Source: Microbacterium maritypicum MF109
GTDB lineage: Bacteria; Actinomycetota; Actinomycetes; Actinomycetales; Microbacteriaceae
DNA length: 64,000 bases
Reading direction: 5' to 3'
NCBI RefSeq assembly: GCF_000455825.1
Contig: NZ_ATAO01000188.1
Span: 1 to 64,000 of the forward strand
Within the stretch, counting starts at the first letter, position 1, and every line of letters begins with the position of its first letter. This document shows, piece by piece, positions 34,014-41,608 of the stretch. The position numbers and the translations under genes are program-made. The notes beneath the pieces were generated by a model. The model was not told where the DNA came from. It did no database searches and saw only the letters and a program-made list of their open reading frames with translations.

Positions 34014-34904
34014 CTGGGTGGGAGCGACGTCGTCGGTGACGATCTCCGCAGCGGCGTCCGCCGCCGGGGCGTGCTGCGCGATGCGCTGGTAGTCCTCGAC
34101 CGTGAGGTCTTCTCCGCGTGCAGTCGGGGCGACACCGGCGGCGATCAGCACCTCCGACGCCGCGGCCGAGCTGCCGAAGATCCCGGAGAGGGCCTGGCGG
34201 AGCATCTTGCGGCGCTGGTTGAACGCCGCGTCCACGATCTGGAACGTGCGGCGACGCTCCTCCTCGGTGCCGCGCTCGCCCTCGGAGCGGTCGAAGCCGA
34301 CGAGCAGGCTGTCGACGTTCGGCACCGGCCAGAACACCTGGCGGGAGACGTTTCCGGACAGCTTCCACTCCCCGTACCAGGCGGCCTTGACGCTGGGCGA
34401 GCCGTAGATCTTCGAGCCGGGCTTCGCGGCCAGGCGCTCGGCGACCTCGGCCTGGACCATCACGACGCCGCGCTGGAGGTAGGCGAAGTTCTCGAGGAAG
34501 TGCAGCAGCACCGGCACCGAGACGTTGTAGGGCAGGTTGGCCACCAGCACGGTGGGCTCCCCCGGCAGCGCGGTGATGCGCAGCGCATCCGCATCGACGA
34601 CCGTGAGCCGATCGGCCTCGACGCCGTGCTCGGCCGCGGTCTGCGCGAGGCGGGCGGCCAGTCGGTGATCGATCTCGACGGCTGTGACGGAGGCGCCGGT
34701 CTCGAGGATCGCGAGCGTCAGGGAGCCGAGCCCCGGTCCGACCTCGACCACACGCTCGTGCGGCTGCACGCGGGCCGCCTGCACGATCTTGCGGACGGTG
34801 TTCGCATCGGTGACGAAGTTCTGGCCGAGCTTCTTCGTCGGGGTGACGTCGAGCTCGGCGGCGAGGCGGCGGATCTCGGTGGCGCCGAGCAGGGTGACGG
34901 TCAT
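34011..34904 (-). CDS. rsmA: 16S rRNA dimethyladenosine transferase RsmA (KsgA)
   Basis: This 297-aa SAM-dependent enzyme dimethylates the two adjacent adenosines of the 3' terminal helix of 16S rRNA. Motifs are KKLGQNFVTD at the N-terminus, VVEVGPGLGSLT (SAM motif I), TAVEIDHRLA, and the catalytic VANLPYNVSVP. The C-terminal domain contains FNQRRKMLRQAL. The family and length fit. The start at 34904 is the ATG preceding MTVTLLGATEIRRLA. It is the first gene of the rsmA-reductase-ispE group, divergent from an MFS gene. Confidence 0.95.
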   Translation of the reverse strand: MTVTLLGATEIRRLAAELDVTPTKKLGQNFVTDANTVRKIVQAARVQPHERVVEVGPGLGSLTLAILETGASVTAVEIDHRLAARLAQTAAEHGVEADRLTVVDADALRITALPGEPTVLVANLPYNVSVPVLLHFLENFAYLQRGVVMVQAEVAERLAAKPGSKIYGSPSVKAAWYGEWKLSGNVSRQVFWPVPNVDSLLVGFDRSEGERGTEEERRRTFQIVDAAFNQRRKMLRQALSGIFGSSAAASEVLIAAGVAPTARGEDLTVEDYQRIAQHAPAADAAAEIVTDDVAPTQ

Positions 34905-34946
34905 CCCCCCATTCTCCCCCACTCCTTCGATGTCCCCCGCCGTCAG

Positions 34947-34952
34947 TAGTCT
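34947..34952 (+). promoter_or_regulatory. -10 box TAGTCT, leaderless start of MFS gene
   Basis: TAGTCT is 6 nt before GTG 34959, with no SD between. This is the same arrangement as other likely leaderless genes here. Confidence 0.45.
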
Positions 34953-34958
34953 TCTCTG

Positions 34959-36263
34959 GTGCCTTCTCTCGGTGAACTCGTCGCGCCCCGCCGCATGGGC
35001 CGAGACTTCCGCTGGCTGCTCGCGTCGTCGTGGACGAGCAACGTCGGCGACGGCGTCGCGCTCGCGGCCGCTCCGCTGCTCATCGCGTCGATGACCTCGT
35101 CGCCGATCCTGGTGGCGGCCGGCGCGATCCTGCAGTTCCTCCCCTGGCTGCTCTTCGGCCTGCACGCCGGCGCGATCGCCGACCGCTTCGACCGTCGTCG
35201 CCTGGTCATGTTCGCCAACGCGGCCAGAGCCCTCGTGCTCGCAGCTCTCTGCGTGTTCCTCCTCACCGGGGTCGCGAACATCTGGATCGTGCTCGCGGTC
35301 GCGTTCCTCTACGGCACCGCCGAGGTCTTCGTCGACACGGCGGGAAGCACGCTGCTGCCCATGCTCGTGAAACCCGCAGACCTCGGCGTCGGCAACGCGC
35401 GCCTGCAGGCCGGATACCTGGTCGCGAACCAGTTCGCCGGTCCCCCGCTGGGAGCATTCCTGTTCGCGGCCGGCACGGCGTGGCCCTTCCTGCTCGAGGT
35501 CGTGTGCGTGAGCTTCGCCGTGGTGCTCATCTCGCGCATGGCGACGACGCCCGTCCCGCCCCGGGAGACCGACACCCACCCGCCCGTGCACACCGACATC
35601 GCCGAAGGCCTGCGGTGGCTGTGGCGCAACCCGCCGGTACGGATGCTGGTGCTCATCATCCTGGTCTTCAACATCACCTGGGCGGCCCCCTGGGGCGTCC
35701 TCGTGCTGTACGCCACCGAGCACCTGCACATGGGCGCGGTCGGCTACGGTGCACTCACGACGGCATCCGCGGCCGGGGGGATCCTCGCGACCCTCAGCTT
35801 CGGCTGGTTGGAACGGCACGTGTCGTTCGCGACGCTGATGCGCGTCGTGCTCTCGCTCGAGGTGCTCATGCACCTGTCGTTCGCCCTCACCACCACCGGG
35901 TGGGTCGCCCTGGTCATCATGTTCTTCTTCGGCGCCTACGCGTTCGTGTGGGGCACGATCTCCACGACCGTGCGACAGCGGCTCGTCCCCGCCGAGCTCC
36001 AGGGCCGGGTGGCATCCGTGAACATGGTCGGCGTCTTCGGCGGCATGGTCGTCGGTCAGGCGCTCGGCGGCGTGATCGCCCAGGTCTGGGGGCTCACCGC
36101 CCCGTGGTGGTTCGCCTTCGTCGGCGCAGCCCTCACCCTGCTGCTGGTGTGGAAGCCCATCTCGCAGATCGTGTCGGCGAAGCCCATCGCCGACACCGGT
36201 CCCGACGACGCGGAACCCGCGAGTCCGTCGGCGAACGAGCCTCAGGAGTCGAAGGAGCCGTAG
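34959..36263 (+). CDS. Major facilitator superfamily exporter
   Basis: This 434-aa protein has about 12 membrane helices and the MFS loop motif between helices 2 and 3 (GAIADRFDRRRLVM). It is of the MFS_3/EntS-like type that exports siderophores, macrolides or other small molecules (for example the TMR/MdfA-like exporters of Actinobacteria). The C-terminal tail (PDDAEPASPSANEPQESKEP) is acidic and flexible. It sits on the opposite strand between rsmA and tatD, splitting an otherwise conserved housekeeping cluster. Its 3' end overlaps the 3' end of tatD by 22 bp. The substrate is unknown. Confidence 0.85.
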   Translation: MPSLGELVAPRRMGRDFRWLLASSWTSNVGDGVALAAAPLLIASMTSSPILVAAGAILQFLPWLLFGLHAGAIADRFDRRRLVMFANAARALVLAALCVFLLTGVANIWIVLAVAFLYGTAEVFVDTAGSTLLPMLVKPADLGVGNARLQAGYLVANQFAGPPLGAFLFAAGTAWPFLLEVVCVSFAVVLISRMATTPVPPRETDTHPPVHTDIAEGLRWLWRNPPVRMLVLIILVFNITWAAPWGVLVLYATEHLHMGAVGYGALTTASAAGGILATLSFGWLERHVSFATLMRVVLSLEVLMHLSFALTTTGWVALVIMFFFGAYAFVWGTISTTVRQRLVPAELQGRVASVNMVGVFGGMVVGQALGGVIAQVWGLTAPWWFAFVGAALTLLLVWKPISQIVSAKPIADTGPDDAEPASPSANEPQESKEP

Positions 36264-37120
36264 ACCCGCAGGGTGTTCTCGGCGAGCTGGGCGCACAGCT
36301 CATCGACGTCGAGGTCGAGTTCGGCGGCCATGAAGCGCACCGTGATCGGCACCAGGTAGGGCGCGTTCGGGCGTCCGCGCAGCGGCACCGGGGTGAGGAA
36401 CGGCGCATCCGTCTCGACCAGGAGGCGATCGAGCGGGGTGACCTTCAACGCATCGCGCAGGTTCTGGGCGTTCTTGAACGTGACGTTGCCGGCGAACGAC
36501 AGGTGGTACCCGGCATCGGCGCAGATGCGCGCCATCGCGTCGTCGCCCGAGAAGCAGTGGAACACCGTGCGCTCCGGGGCGCCGAGGCGGGAGAGCGTCT
36601 CCAGCACGGCGTCGTGTGCGTCGCGGTCGTGGATCTGCATCGCGATGCCGTGCTTCTTCGCGAGCGCGATGTGCGCCTCGAACGACTCGAACTGCGGCGC
36701 CCGCCGTTCGGGCTCCGTGCGGAAGAAGTCCAGCCCCGTCTCGCCGATCGCCCGGGTGCGCGAGTGTGCGGCGAGCTCGTCGATCACCGCGATCGCCTCA
36801 TCCAGACGCCCCTCCTCTGCGTACGTCGGCGCATCGTTCGGGTGGATCGCGACGGCGGCCAGCACACGAGGGTCGGATGCCGCGGCCTCGACCGCCCACC
36901 GCGACGACTCGATGTCGCCCGAAGCCTGAACGACCCCGGCGATGCCCACGGCCGCCGCCCGGTCGAGCTGCTCGCTCAGCGAGAGCGGATCGTCTCCGTC
37001 GAGGATCTCGAGGTGCGCATGGTTGTCGTACACCGGAACCGTCAGCGGTTCGGGGGCGGACGGATACTTCAGATCCTTGCGTCCGTCCCCCGAACGCTCA
37101 CGCACGTAGGTCTCGGCCAT
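36242..37120 (-). CDS. tatD: TatD-family metal-dependent DNase
   Basis: This 292-aa TIM-barrel metallo-hydrolase has the metal ligands YDNHAHLEI (His-x-His), GETGLDF (Glu), QIHDRDAHD (His), HCFSGDDAM (His) and the final ETDAPFL (Asp). TatD proteins are 3'-5' DNases/RNases linked to DNA repair and quality control. It lies 30 nt after metG on the same strand, as in most Actinobacteria. The C-terminal end overlaps the convergent MFS gene by 22 bp. The ATG at 37120 is the natural start; no strong SD is evident, so it is probably translated from the metG transcript. Confidence 0.93.
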   Translation of the reverse strand: MAETYVRERSGDGRKDLKYPSAPEPLTVPVYDNHAHLEILDGDDPLSLSEQLDRAAAVGIAGVVQASGDIESSRWAVEAAASDPRVLAAVAIHPNDAPTYAEEGRLDEAIAVIDELAAHSRTRAIGETGLDFFRTEPERRAPQFESFEAHIALAKKHGIAMQIHDRDAHDAVLETLSRLGAPERTVFHCFSGDDAMARICADAGYHLSFAGNVTFKNAQNLRDALKVTPLDRLLVETDAPFLTPVPLRGRPNAPYLVPITVRFMAAELDLDVDELCAQLAENTLRVYGSFDS

Positions 37121-37150
37121 CTCTTCGCGCTCTGTGTTCCGGGCCGCGGC

Positions 37151-38743
37151 TCAGCCCGCTGACTCCACCCGCGGGAACAGCGGCGAGAGGCCGTTGACAC
37201 TGGTGCCGGGGCGCAGCACGCCCCAGGCGCCCGCCTCGCGGATCGGCTGGTCCTGCAGGCGGCCCAGGGTCTCGGCGGCGCCGAGGGCGACCCAGAGCTT
37301 CTCGGTCGATTCCGGCATCACCGGCGACAGCAGCACCGCGAGGGCGCGCAGCCCCTCGGCGCAGGTGTACAGCACGGTGCCGAGGCGTGCGCGCTGGTCC
37401 TCGTCTCCGCTGTTCGCCTGCTTGGCCAGTGCCCACGGCTCGTTCGCGGTGATGTAGCCGTTGAGCGCGTCGACGATCGTCCAGATCGCCGAGATCGCCT
37501 CATCGATGCGGAACTGCGCGATGGACGCATCCGCATTCGTCGCCGCATCCGCCACGATCTTCTGGATCGCGAGGTCCTTCTCGGTGTACTCGGCCGCGGG
37601 CGGCACGACGCCATCGAAGTACTTCTCGATCATCGCGGTCGTGCGCGAGGCGAGGTTGCCGAAACCGTTCGCGAGCTCGGCCTGGTAGCGGGCCGACAGG
37701 TCTTCCCACGAGAAGGATCCGTCCTGGCCGAACGCGATCGCCGAGAGGAAGTAGAAGCGGTACGCGTCCGAGCCGAAGACGTCGGTGATCTCGGTCGGCG
37801 CGATACCGGTGAGCTTCGACTTCGACATCTTCTCGCCGCCGACGAGCAGCCAGCCGTGCGCGAACACGCCCTTGGGCACGTCGAGGCCGGCCGCCATCAG
37901 CAGCGCGGGCCAGATCACGGCGTGGAAGCGCAGGATGTCCTTGCCGACCACGTGGTAGGCGGGCCAGCGGCGTGCGAAGGTCTCCTCATCGGAGCCGTAG
38001 CCCACGGCCGTGGCGTAGTTCAGCAGGGCGTCGACCCACACGTAGATGACGTGCGACTCGTCCCAGGGCAGCGGGATGCCCCAATCGAAGGTCGAACGCG
38101 AGATCGACAGGTCCTTCAGACCCTGGCTCACGAAGGAGACGACCTCGTTGCGCGCGGAGTCGGGGCGCACGAAATCGGGCTGGGTCTTGTAGAGCTCGAG
38201 CAGGCGGTCCTGGAACTCGCTGAGCTTGAAGAAGTAGTTCTTCTCCTGCAGCAGTTCGAGAGGCTTGGAGTGGATCGCGCAGACCTTGAGTCCCTCGAAA
38301 GGACCGGTGCCGTCGACGATCTCCGACTCGGGCTTGAACTCCTCGCAGCCCACACAGTAGAGCGCCTCGTACTCGCCCGCGTAGATGTACCCGCGGTCGT
38401 ACAGGCGTTGGAAGAACGTCTGCACGTTCGTCTCGTGCCGCTCCTGCGTCGTGCGGATGAAGTCGTCGTTGGCGACGTCGAGCGTCGTCAGCAGCGGGAA
38501 CCAGCTCTCGCTGACGAGCTTGTCGACCCATTCCTGCGGGGTGACGTTGTTCGCCGCCGCCGCGCGCAGCATCTTCTGACCGTGCTCGTCGGTGCCCGTG
38601 AGCATCCAGGTGTCATCCCCCGCCTGGCGGTGCCACCGTGCGAGCGTGTCGACGGCCACCGTCGTGTACCCGTGACCGATGTGAGGCACGTCGGACGGGT
38701 AGTAGATGGGCGTGGTGATGTAGAAGGATTCGCCTGCGGGCAT
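37151..38743 (-). CDS. metG: Methionyl-tRNA synthetase
   Basis: This 530-aa class I aminoacyl-tRNA synthetase has the HIGH motif in YYPSDVPHIGHGYTTVAVD, the KMSKS loop in GGEKMSKSKLTGI, and a four-Cys-type region reduced to YCVGCEE. The length corresponds to the short MetRS without a C-terminal EMAP domain. TAGAAT lies 6 nt before the ATG, a strong leaderless promoter signature for an essential gene. It is followed by tatD. Confidence 0.96.
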   Translation of the reverse strand: MPAGESFYITTPIYYPSDVPHIGHGYTTVAVDTLARWHRQAGDDTWMLTGTDEHGQKMLRAAAANNVTPQEWVDKLVSESWFPLLTTLDVANDDFIRTTQERHETNVQTFFQRLYDRGYIYAGEYEALYCVGCEEFKPESEIVDGTGPFEGLKVCAIHSKPLELLQEKNYFFKLSEFQDRLLELYKTQPDFVRPDSARNEVVSFVSQGLKDLSISRSTFDWGIPLPWDESHVIYVWVDALLNYATAVGYGSDEETFARRWPAYHVVGKDILRFHAVIWPALLMAAGLDVPKGVFAHGWLLVGGEKMSKSKLTGIAPTEITDVFGSDAYRFYFLSAIAFGQDGSFSWEDLSARYQAELANGFGNLASRTTAMIEKYFDGVVPPAAEYTEKDLAIQKIVADAATNADASIAQFRIDEAISAIWTIVDALNGYITANEPWALAKQANSGDEDQRARLGTVLYTCAEGLRALAVLLSPVMPESTEKLWVALGAAETLGRLQDQPIREAGAWGVLRPGTSVNGLSPLFPRVESAG

Positions 38744-38749
38744 GGAGCA

Positions 38750-38755
38750 ATTCTA
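38750..38755 (-). promoter_or_regulatory. -10 box TAGAAT, leaderless start of metG
   Basis: TAGAAT (5/6 to TATAAT) lies exactly 6 nt upstream of the metG ATG, with no room for an SD. It is one of the best-formed examples in the window. Confidence 0.55.
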
Positions 38756-38782
38756 GGTGCGATGCCGCGGGTGGTTACGCGC

Positions 38783-40339
38783 TCAGCCGACGGAGACGTC
38801 GATGCGGTGCCATCCCTGAGCGCCGTCGGGTGCCGGAGCAGCCGGATCCGAGGTCTGCGTCTCGCCGTCGGCGCTCAGCGCCCGGCATTCGATGGTGTGC
38901 GCACCGCTCTCGGCGGTCCAGTCGAGACTCCACTGCACCCAGGTGTCGGCGGAGATCGCGGTCGCGAGCTCGGCGGCGCGCCACGGGCCGTCGTCGATGC
39001 GCACCTCCACCCCGGCGATGCCGACGTGCTGCTGCCAGGCCATCCCGGCGATCACCGCGGCCCCCGCCGGGACCGACTGCCCACGGCGCGGGACGTCGAT
39101 GCGGGACTGCAGCTTGATGGGCCCGCGATCCGACCACCCTCGCGTCGTCCAGTAGGCCGTGGCACGGTCGAACCGCGTCACCTCCAGCTGTGTGACCCAC
39201 TTCGTGGCCGACACATAGCCGTAGAGACCCGGCACCACCATCCGCACCGGGAATCCGTGCTCGATCGGCAGCGGCTCTCCGTTCATGCCGATCGCGAGCA
39301 GAGCGTCGCGGTCATCCGTGAGCGCCTCGATCGGGGTCGATGCCGTGAAGCCGTCGGCCGAGGTCGAGAGCACCATGTCGGCGTCGCGATCCACACCCGC
39401 GCGCGCGAGCAGCTCCCGCACCGGAAGACCCAGCCAACGGGCGTTGCCGATCAGTGATCCCCCGACCTCGTTCGACACGCAGGCGAGCGTCACGTCGGAC
39501 TCCTGCATCGGCATGGCCAGCAGCTCGTCCCAGGTGATCTCGATCTCGCGGTCGACCATCCCGTGGATGCGCAACGACCAGTCGGCCGGGTCGACCTGCG
39601 GCACGATGAGCGCGGTGTCGATCCGGTAGAAGTCCGCGTTCGGTGTCACGACGGAAGCCAGACCGCGGATCCCCAGCTCCGCGCCGGCAGGAACCGCGGC
39701 CGCTGCGCGTGCCGCGCTCGGCAGCCGCAGGGCATCGCGGACGGCTTCGATCGAACGGCTCGCGCCGCGCGCGACGTTCCCGACGATGAGAGCCACGGCG
39801 CCGGCCGCGGCGACCCCGGAGGTCCACAGCAGGAACCGTCTCCGGTCCTCGCCGTCGGGCTGCAGGCCCGCGACCGGTCGCAGTCGCGCCACGAGGAGAC
39901 GCAGAGTGATCACCGCCACGAGCCCGGCGATGAGACCGGGGAGCCAGGCGAAGGGTCCCGCGCCGGGTCGGATCATCGCCGCGACGACGGCGAGAACGCC
40001 GAGGGCGCCCAGGATCACCGCCCCGAGACCGGATCGTCTGCGCTCCAGGATCCCGGCGACGGCGGCGACGACGACGAGCACGACGGCGATCCCCGTGATC
40101 AGGGCCGCCTTGTCCCCGGTGCCGAACAGCGCGATGGCGGTGTCCTTCGCCCAGCTCGGTGCGAGATCGATGAGCCCGCTCCCGATCACGGCGAACGGGC
40201 TCGCGCTCGGCTCCACCACCGCGGCGACGAGCTCCGCCAGGCCGACGGCGAGGAACGACGCGCTCAGGCCGGCGGCGGCTGCCCGGAGGGTGTCCCGCCG
40301 CGCCTCTTCCCCCCGCGTCGCGTGCATCGCGTTCGTCAT
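38783..40339 (-). CDS. Membrane-anchored molybdopterin-dependent oxidoreductase (sulfite-oxidase family)
   Basis: This 518-aa protein has an N-terminal region of about 150 residues with four or five membrane helices. A twin-arginine-like segment follows (RRRFLLWTSGVAAAGAVALI, about residues 170-190), and then a sulfite-oxidase-type Moco domain. The Mo-ligating Cys is in TLACVSNEVGGSLIGNARW. WLGLPVRELL and the C-terminal Mo-co dimerisation domain (SRIDVPRRGQSVPAGAAVIAGMAW) are typical. The catalytic domain is expected outside the membrane. Actinobacterial homologues have unknown electron donors. The ATG at 40339 has TACCCT 6 nt upstream, a leaderless layout. No Moco genes are nearby. Confidence 0.87.
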   Translation of the reverse strand: MTNAMHATRGEEARRDTLRAAAAGLSASFLAVGLAELVAAVVEPSASPFAVIGSGLIDLAPSWAKDTAIALFGTGDKAALITGIAVVLVVVAAVAGILERRRSGLGAVILGALGVLAVVAAMIRPGAGPFAWLPGLIAGLVAVITLRLLVARLRPVAGLQPDGEDRRRFLLWTSGVAAAGAVALIVGNVARGASRSIEAVRDALRLPSAARAAAAVPAGAELGIRGLASVVTPNADFYRIDTALIVPQVDPADWSLRIHGMVDREIEITWDELLAMPMQESDVTLACVSNEVGGSLIGNARWLGLPVRELLARAGVDRDADMVLSTSADGFTASTPIEALTDDRDALLAIGMNGEPLPIEHGFPVRMVVPGLYGYVSATKWVTQLEVTRFDRATAYWTTRGWSDRGPIKLQSRIDVPRRGQSVPAGAAVIAGMAWQQHVGIAGVEVRIDDGPWRAAELATAISADTWVQWSLDWTAESGAHTIECRALSADGETQTSDPAAPAPDGAQGWHRIDVSVG

Positions 40340-40345
40340 GACCCG

Positions 40346-40351
40346 AGGGTA
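40346..40351 (-). promoter_or_regulatory. -10 box TACCCT, leaderless start of the molybdopterin oxidoreductase
   Basis: TACCCT is 6 nt before ATG 40339 on the minus strand. It directly follows the terminator of the beta-glucosidase operon, cleanly separating the two transcripts. Confidence 0.45.
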
Positions 40352-40389
40352 ACCCCGCCGCGGATGCCGGGGCGCATCCGCGGCGGGGT
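40352..40389 (-). terminator. Strong hairpin terminating the beta-glucoside operon
   Basis: The arms ACCCCGCCGCGGATGC and GCATCCGCGGCGGGGT are perfectly complementary over 16 bp, with a 6-nt loop. It starts 12 nt after the GH1 stop codon. There is no U-tract. Confidence 0.7.
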
Positions 40390-40401
40390 CGGCGGCGCCT
40401 C

Positions 40402-41571
40402 TCAGAGGCCGTTGCGGCGCGCGACCTCTCCGAGCCAGGCGAGCGACGGCTTCGGCGAGCGCTCGAACGTCTCGTGGTCGAAGCCGATCAGGCCGAACGT
40501 GGGCCGGAAGCCGCTGGCCCATTCGTAGTTGTCGAGGGCGCTCCAGTGCTGGTAGGCGCGCACGTCGATGCCGTCGGAGATGGCGCGGTGCAGTCCCTCG
40601 AGCGCACCCTGCGTGTAGGCGATGCGCCGCGTGTCGTCAGCGGTCGCGATGCCGTTCTCGGTCACGAGCACGGGCACTCCGCCGCTCCGCTCCCAGGCGC
40701 TGCGCACTCCCATCTCGAGCGCCTCGGGGAAGAACTCCCAGCCGGTCAGCGTGGTCTCCACATCGTCCGCCACCGGGCGCGGGCCCTCGGGACCGATGAA
40801 GGTGCGGGTGTAGGCCTGCACGCCGACGAAGTCGTCGCCGGCCGACTGGTCGAGGTACCAGTGGTCGCGGGGGTCGCCGTACGCGGCGAGCATCTCGTCG
40901 GCGCCAGGCTCTCCCGTGGAGTGGAACGCTTGCGTGGCGATGGTCCATCCGGCCTTGACACCGGGCACCGAGTGCAGGATCTCCGATGCGCGGTGGTGCG
41001 CCTCGAGCAGCGTGTCGGCGACGGCGAGGTCGGGGTTCGGGAGGCCGTAGGCGACGAGGTTCGCCGCGTCCTCTCCTCCGGCCAGCATCGCCGCGATGTT
41101 CGGCTCGTTGATCGTGCACACGTAGTCGATGCCGTCGAGGATCGGCAGCACGGTCTCGACGTAGCGGGCGAACAGGTCGACCGCGTCGTCGGCACGCCAG
41201 AAGCCGTCCTTCTGGAACCACTGCGGCACCGTGAAGTGCATGAGCGTGACCGTGGGGTCGAGCCCGTTCTCGCGGGCGGTGTCGATCATGCGACGGTAGT
41301 GGTCGAGCATCGCCCGGGAGACGAAGCCGCGCTCGGGCTCGATCCGCGCCCACTCCACCGAGAACCGGTAGGAGTTCAGCCCGGCGGCGGCGAGCAGCCG
41401 CATGTCCTCCGGGTAGCGGTGGAAGTGGTCGGCGGCGTCACCGGAGGGCTCCACCATGGGCGAGCCGGGCGCGTGTTCCATCGCCCACCAGTTGCTCGTG
41501 GTGTTGTTGCCCTCCACCTGGTGGGCCGCTGTCGCGGCACCCCACAGGAAGCCGTCGGGGAATGCGAGCAC
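40402..41571 (-). CDS. Glycoside hydrolase family 1 beta-glucosidase
   Basis: This 389-aa (beta/alpha)8 retaining glycosidase has an N-terminal FPDGFLWGAATAAHQVEGNN. The acid/base Glu lies in TINEPNIAA and the nucleophile Glu in VLVTENGIAT. The length is shorter than typical GH1 (about 450 aa). The aglycone-side loops appear trimmed, as in some actinobacterial members. There is no signal peptide, so it acts on imported beta-glucosides (cellobiose or aryl glucosides). The start is GTG 41571 with GAGAGGAGAG upstream. It is the last gene of a transporter operon controlled by a LacI-type site. Confidence 0.92.
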   Translation of the reverse strand: MLAFPDGFLWGAATAAHQVEGNNTTSNWWAMEHAPGSPMVEPSGDAADHFHRYPEDMRLLAAAGLNSYRFSVEWARIEPERGFVSRAMLDHYRRMIDTARENGLDPTVTLMHFTVPQWFQKDGFWRADDAVDLFARYVETVLPILDGIDYVCTINEPNIAAMLAGGEDAANLVAYGLPNPDLAVADTLLEAHHRASEILHSVPGVKAGWTIATQAFHSTGEPGADEMLAAYGDPRDHWYLDQSAGDDFVGVQAYTRTFIGPEGPRPVADDVETTLTGWEFFPEALEMGVRSAWERSGGVPVLVTENGIATADDTRRIAYTQGALEGLHRAISDGIDVRAYQHWSALDNYEWASGFRPTFGLIGFDHETFERSPKPSLAWLGEVARRNGL

Positions 41572-41608
41572 GAGTGCTCTCCTCTCTCTTGTGTTGAAGT
41601 CGTGACGG

